NCBI GenBank assembly: GCA_007126035.1
Contig: SLCC01000197.1
Coordinates: 1 to 37,521, forward strand
Direction of reading: 5' to 3'
Length of the DNA: 37,521 bases
Source of the DNA: Gemmatimonadota bacterium
Lineage (GTDB): Bacteria; Gemmatimonadota; Gemmatimonadetes; Longimicrobiales; RSA9
Shown: positions 34,047-37,521 of the stretch, piece after piece
Numbering within the stretch: the stretch's first letter is position 1
Layout of the letters: every line of letters starts with the position of its first letter
Notes under the pieces: generated by a model
What the model saw: only the letters and a program-made list of their open reading frames with translations
Database searches by the model: none
What the model was told of the DNA's origin: nothing
Made by a program: the position numbers and the translations under genes

Positions 34047-35551
34047 CGGGCGGCCTCCCGGCCATCCTGGTCGCGGTTGCGGTGGCGACGCCGTTTTTGG
34101 CCGGGATCCTGATCCTGGTCACCGGGACCCGTGGCACTGAGGTATGGGGCCACATCGCTGCGGCGATCACCGCCGCGGCCGCGCTCCTGCTGGCGCCCAC
34201 GGTGATGGCCGGCGAGACGGTGGAGCTGCTGGTGGTGCCCCTTGTCCCGGGCCTGGACCTGCTGCTCCGGGTGGACGGTCTCGGCCTGGTCTTCGGGCTC
34301 CTGGCGTCGCTGCTCTGGATCGTGACCGGTGTGTACTCGGGGGGCTATGCCGCTGCCACGGCCCTGGCCAACCGGCGACGCTACTTCGCCGCCTTCGCGG
34401 CGTCCATCGGTGCCGCCATGGGGGTGGCGTTCGCGGGCAACCTGCTGACGTTCTTCCTGTTCTATGAGGCCCTGACTCTGGCCACCTACCCGCTGGTGGT
34501 CCACACGGAGAGCGACGAAGCGTTCAACGCCGGCCGGCGCTACCTGCTGTTCTCCCTCGGTGGCGGGCTGGCGCTGTTGACGGCAATGATCTGGGCCTGG
34601 CAGCTCACCGGCACCCTTGATTTCGTACCGGGCGGGTTCCTGGACCAGGTCGCCGGCACGACTCTGGTCGTGCTCTTCGTGCTATTCGTTTCCGGCGTTG
34701 CGGTCAAGTCGGCGGTCATGCCGCTGCACGCCTGGCTGCCGGCCGCCATGGTGGCGCCCACGCCGGTGAGCGCCCTCCTCCATGCCGTGGCCGTGGTGAA
34801 GGCGGGCGTGTTCGCCATGATGCGTGTACTGGGCTTCGTATTCGGGCCCGTCAGCCTGGCGGAGTTCGCCGGGCCCGAGGTGCTGGCGGCACTGGCGGCG
34901 ATCACCATCGTCATCGGCTCGCTCATCGCCGTGCGGCAGGACAACCTGAAGCGACGGCTGGCGTATTCGACGGTGGTGCACCTGTCCTACATCGTGCTGG
35001 GCGCGGCGCTGGTGGCCCCGTTCGGTACGGTGGGGTCGACGCTCCACATGGTGAACCACGGGCTGGCGAAGATCACACTCTTCTTCTGCGCGGGCGCCAT
35101 CTACGCCACCACGAAGCGGCAGAACGTGAGCGAGCTGACTGGACTGGGCCATCGGATGCCCTGGACGTTCACCGCCTTCACCATCGGATCGCTGGGTCTC
35201 ATCGGGGTACCGGGGATGTCGGGTTTCATCAGCAAGTTCTTCCTGGCCCGTGGCGCCATACAGGCGGGAGACATGGTGGCCCTCACGGTCATGTTGGGCG
35301 CATCGCTGCTCACTGCTACCTACCTGCTCCCCATAGTGCGGGTGGCATTCTTCCCTGGCACCAAAGCGCTGGGCGGACGTGGGGGTAGGCGTCTCCGGGC
35401 GCGGCGTCGCGAGGCCAGGCCGGCGCTGCTGGTGCCGCTGCTGATCACGGCGCTGCTGGTGGTGGTGTTCGGGCTCGTCCCGCCGGCGTTCGGTGTTCAG
35501 TACGAGCTTGCGGCGGACATCGCGGTCCGGATCTTCGGAGGCGGACAATGA
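34043..35551 (+). CDS. Second MrpD-like antiporter subunit
   Basis: A 502-residue NuoL/M/N-family paralog. Ion-path residues are Glu142 (LLTFFLFYEALTLATYPL), Lys222 (VKSAVMPLHAWLPAAM) and Lys253 (VVKAGVFAMMRVL), followed by RQDNLKRRLAYSTVVHLSY and HGLAKITLFFCAGAI. The GTG at 34043 overlaps the mrpD stop. Classical mrp operons have two large subunits (A and D); this is the second of three here. An Arg-rich cytoplasmic loop (GGRGGRRLRARRREARP) precedes the last helix. Confidence 0.9.
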   Translation: MTGGLPAILVAVAVATPFLAGILILVTGTRGTEVWGHIAAAITAAAALLLAPTVMAGETVELLVVPLVPGLDLLLRVDGLGLVFGLLASLLWIVTGVYSGGYAAATALANRRRYFAAFAASIGAAMGVAFAGNLLTFFLFYEALTLATYPLVVHTESDEAFNAGRRYLLFSLGGGLALLTAMIWAWQLTGTLDFVPGGFLDQVAGTTLVVLFVLFVSGVAVKSAVMPLHAWLPAAMVAPTPVSALLHAVAVVKAGVFAMMRVLGFVFGPVSLAEFAGPEVLAALAAITIVIGSLIAVRQDNLKRRLAYSTVVHLSYIVLGAALVAPFGTVGSTLHMVNHGLAKITLFFCAGAIYATTKRQNVSELTGLGHRMPWTFTAFTIGSLGLIGVPGMSGFISKFFLARGAIQAGDMVALTVMLGASLLTATYLLPIVRVAFFPGTKALGGRGGRRLRARRREARPALLVPLLITALLVVVFGLVPPAFGVQYELAADIAVRIFGGGQ

Positions 35552-35772
35552 GGGAGCGGCTCAGGGACCGCGTCACATTGACGCTGGTGGCGCTGCTGGC
35601 CGGGCTCGTGCTGGTGGAGGCGCTGTTCTTCCCCTACGACCACCCGGTCTTCCCGTGGCACTTCGTCCCCGGCTATGCCGCGGCCATAGGCTTCGTCTTC
35701 GCTCTGCTGATGGTCCTGGTGGCCAAGACGCTGGGTACACGGTTCCTCCAGAGGCCTGACCGGGATGAATAG
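35548..35772 (+). CDS. Small two-helix protein of the antiporter operon
   Basis: A 74-residue protein with two helices (about 10-28 and 42-62) separated by FFPYDHPVFPWHFVPGYAAAIGF. The His/Phe/Pro pattern before the second helix and the following AKTLG resemble a small membrane protein encoded in other multi-MrpD operons. I know no named domain. The ATG at 35548 overlaps the previous stop and its end overlaps the third large subunit by 8 bases. Tight coupling argues that it is a structural or assembly subunit of the same complex. Confidence 0.8.
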   Translation: MRERLRDRVTLTLVALLAGLVLVEALFFPYDHPVFPWHFVPGYAAAIGFVFALLMVLVAKTLGTRFLQRPDRDE

Positions 35773-37441
35773 CCTGCTGCTGCACCCGGTCCTCCCGTTC
35801 GCCGTCGCGGCTCTGCTGGTGCCGTGGGTGGGCGTCATGGGCAGGCGACTCCTGTCTCTGGCAGCGCCAGTCCTGGCCATCATCAGCCTGGCCCTGCTCC
35901 CGGACGGCGCAACCTACACGCTGGAAGCCATCGGCCACGACTGGGTTCTCCTGCGCGCCGATGGCCTGGCCGTCATCTTCGCCACCGCGTTCATCCTGTT
36001 CGCGCTCATGGCCGGCGCCTTCGCGTGGCAGGATACGGACAGGGGCCCCAAAGCCATGGGCCTGGTGCTGGCAGGGGCCGGGACCGGCGTGGTCCTGGCG
36101 GGAGACCTGCTGACCCTGTTCTTCTTCTGGGAATGGCTCACGGTAGCGTCCCTGTTCCTGATCTGGTTCGGCAACACGGAACGCTCCTGGGGCGCCGGGT
36201 TCCGCTACCTGATCTTCCATCTGGCCGGCGCCATGGTCATGCTTTCGGGCATACTCATGATGGTGGCCGAAGGGATCACCGCCTTCGAGCCCCTGCCGAC
36301 CGGCACCGCCGCCTCCTGGCTGGTCCTGGCCGGCATGGCGACGAACGCGGCGATCCCACCGCTCCACGCCTGGCTCTCGGACTCCTACCCGGAGGCCAGC
36401 ATCTACGGAACCGTCTACCTGGCGGCGTTCACCACCAAGAGCGCTGTCTACGCCTTGAGCCGGGGCTTCCCCGGCTACGAGCTGCTCATGTGGCTGGGCG
36501 TGATCATGGCCCTGTTCGGCGTCTTCTACGCCGTCATGGAGAACAACCTGAGGCGGCTCCTCAGCTATCATATCATCAGCCAGGTCGGCTACATGGTGAC
36601 GGGGATCGGCATCGGGACCGAGCTGTCTCTGAACGGCTCCTCCGCCCACGCCTTCGCCAATGTCTTCCACAAGGGCCTGCTCATGATGACGGCCAGCGCC
36701 GTCATCTACGCCACGGGCCGGAACAAGCTCTCGGACCTTGGCCAACTGGCCAAGCCGCTCAAGTGGACGCTACTCCTCATGATGGTGGGCGCGCTGTCGA
36801 TCTCCGGCGCTCCCTTCTTCGTCGGCTTCGTGAGCAAGTCCATGATCGTGTCCGCTGCCGCCTACACGGAGCGGGCGCCGGTGGAGCTGCTCCTGCTCAT
36901 CGTCTCCATGGGCACATTCCTGTCGGTGGCGCTCAAGATGGTCTGGTTCACCTTCATCGGTGTGGACCGGGGCGCCCGGGTCTACAGGCCGGTACATCCG
37001 TCCATGTACGTCGGCATGGGCCTGGCCGCCTTCGCCTGCATGATCACTGGCGTCGTGCCCGGAATGGCCCTCTACCCGGTCCTCCCCTTCGACGTGGTGT
37101 ACAACCCGTTCACTGCCCACCATTTCGTCGAGGTCCTCCAGCTCATGCTGGGCACGGCCCTGGGGTTCTGGCTCACCCGCATATACCTGGTGGGCAAGGC
37201 GAAGGAGACGCTGGATACGGATTACCTCTACCGGCGGCCCCTTACCTGGCTCATCTTCGGCGCCGGCGACCTGCTCAGCGCCACCGGGCAGAAGGTGAAG
37301 GCTGCCAACGGCCGTGCCATCGCCGCCGGTTGGGCCGCATTCCAGGAGTACCGCGTCAAGAGCGAGGGAAGGACCCTGGCCTTCCAGGCCACGGTGGTGG
37401 TGGTGGCACTTGCGGTTCTGGCGTTCCTCGTAGTCGGCTAG
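35765..37441 (+). CDS. Third MrpD-like antiporter subunit, lacking the first Lys
   Basis: A 558-residue NuoL/M/N-family membrane protein. Glu123 (LLTLFFFWEWLTVASL) and Lys225 (TTKSAVYALSRGF) are kept, as are the segment MENNLRRLLSYHIISQVGYM and His302-Lys303 (FHKGLL). The lysine expected before PPLHAWL is Asn194 (GMATNAAIPPLHAW). A long C-terminal part with a lateral amphipathic region (about 455-535) and a last helix (540-557) recalls the extended tails of NuoL-like subunits. The loss of one Lys may mean a non-pumping or differently coupled subunit, or may be normal for its subfamily. The operon appears to end here: only 80 bases without a gene follow before the window ends. Confidence 0.9.
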   Translation: MNSLLLHPVLPFAVAALLVPWVGVMGRRLLSLAAPVLAIISLALLPDGATYTLEAIGHDWVLLRADGLAVIFATAFILFALMAGAFAWQDTDRGPKAMGLVLAGAGTGVVLAGDLLTLFFFWEWLTVASLFLIWFGNTERSWGAGFRYLIFHLAGAMVMLSGILMMVAEGITAFEPLPTGTAASWLVLAGMATNAAIPPLHAWLSDSYPEASIYGTVYLAAFTTKSAVYALSRGFPGYELLMWLGVIMALFGVFYAVMENNLRRLLSYHIISQVGYMVTGIGIGTELSLNGSSAHAFANVFHKGLLMMTASAVIYATGRNKLSDLGQLAKPLKWTLLLMMVGALSISGAPFFVGFVSKSMIVSAAAYTERAPVELLLLIVSMGTFLSVALKMVWFTFIGVDRGARVYRPVHPSMYVGMGLAAFACMITGVVPGMALYPVLPFDVVYNPFTAHHFVEVLQLMLGTALGFWLTRIYLVGKAKETLDTDYLYRRPLTWLIFGAGDLLSATGQKVKAANGRAIAAGWAAFQEYRVKSEGRTLAFQATVVVVALAVLAFLVVG

Positions 37442-37521
37442 TAGTCCCTCACGATGGTTCTGACGAGCACCGAGAGCGTCGAAGCGCCGCGCTGGCAAGG
37501 CGCGAAGCCGAGGAATAGCAG
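37442..37521. other. Right-edge intergenic stretch with a weak hairpin
   Basis: No coding region is seen. GCGCC (37484-37488) and GGCGC (37499-37503) could pair around a 10-base loop and may mark the 3' end of the antiporter operon. The stretch is cut by the window edge. Confidence 0.3.

Noticed and set aside
35573-36745. 390-codon minus-strand frame over the antiporter operon
   Set aside because: Antisense shadow of the third MrpD-like gene; hydrophilic low-complexity product.
35824-37518. 564-codon plus-strand frame in another phase of the third MrpD-like gene
   Set aside because: Gly/Arg/His/Pro-rich and without hydrophobic segments; the overlapping frame is a clear NuoL/M/N protein.

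Overview
The window is high-GC bacterial chromosome with no rRNA, tRNA, CRISPR array, insertion sequence or phage gene that I can see. The gene content suggests Gemmatimonadota or a close relative. The hints are a TonB-dependent receptor with a carboxypeptidase-regulatory N-terminus, a secreted 6-bladed beta-propeller-like protein, a large secreted M14 metallopeptidase, a Spy-like periplasmic protein, and the general style of start sites (GTG/TTG starts, tight ATGA/GTGA overlaps). This is an inference from protein style, not a marker-gene assignment.

Layout: (1) 1-157, an array of short hairpins separated by CCTCCT boxes. (2) 161-9213, envelope and transport genes: an MFSD1-like MFS carrier, a patatin-like lipase, a Spy-like protein, an acidic disordered protein, a beta-propeller protein, a TonB-dependent receptor and a small lipoprotein. 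(3) 9235-21136, a DNA end-processing island: addB-addA on the plus strand converge, with a 26-bp tail overlap, on a minus-strand trio of a 107-aa unknown, an SbcD/YhaO-like nuclease and an SbcC/YhaN-like ATPase. (4) 21340-22866, a metallothionein-like Cys-rich protein divergent from an lrgA-lrgB pair. (5) 23002-25803, an M14 peptidase. (6) 25980-26981, a single-pass mini-protein and a cold-shock gene with a strong promoter and a structured leader that contains an apparent intrinsic terminator. (7) 26998-29901, a minus-strand AtuA operon (AtuA, detached AtuA ferredoxin-fold protein, enoyl-CoA hydratase, small membrane protein) ending in a remnant of a short-chain dehydrogenase that has no start codon. 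(8) 30145-37441, a ten-gene Mrp/Mbh-type cation/proton antiporter operon.

How the genes work together: AddAB and SbcCD-like proteins both act on DNA ends, so region 3 is a coherent double-strand-break repair island. The Mrp operon has the order E-F-G-MbhDE-B-C-D-D'-small-D''. This follows the membrane module of archaeal Mbh hydrogenase rather than the classical mrpABCDEFG order, with no hydrogenase genes before the window ends and two extra NuoL/M/N-like subunits. The AtuA operon looks catabolic (acyl-CoA type).

The observations most worth a second look are the csp leader (promoter, two hairpins, U-tract terminator, start codon in a hairpin loop), the Mbh-ordered antiporter operon whose third large subunit has Asn where its two paralogs have Lys, the SbcC-like protein with a central membrane hairpin and a C-terminal extension of about 245 residues, the SDR remnant, and the hairpin array at the left edge. 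I did not find a system that I can confidently call wholly new.
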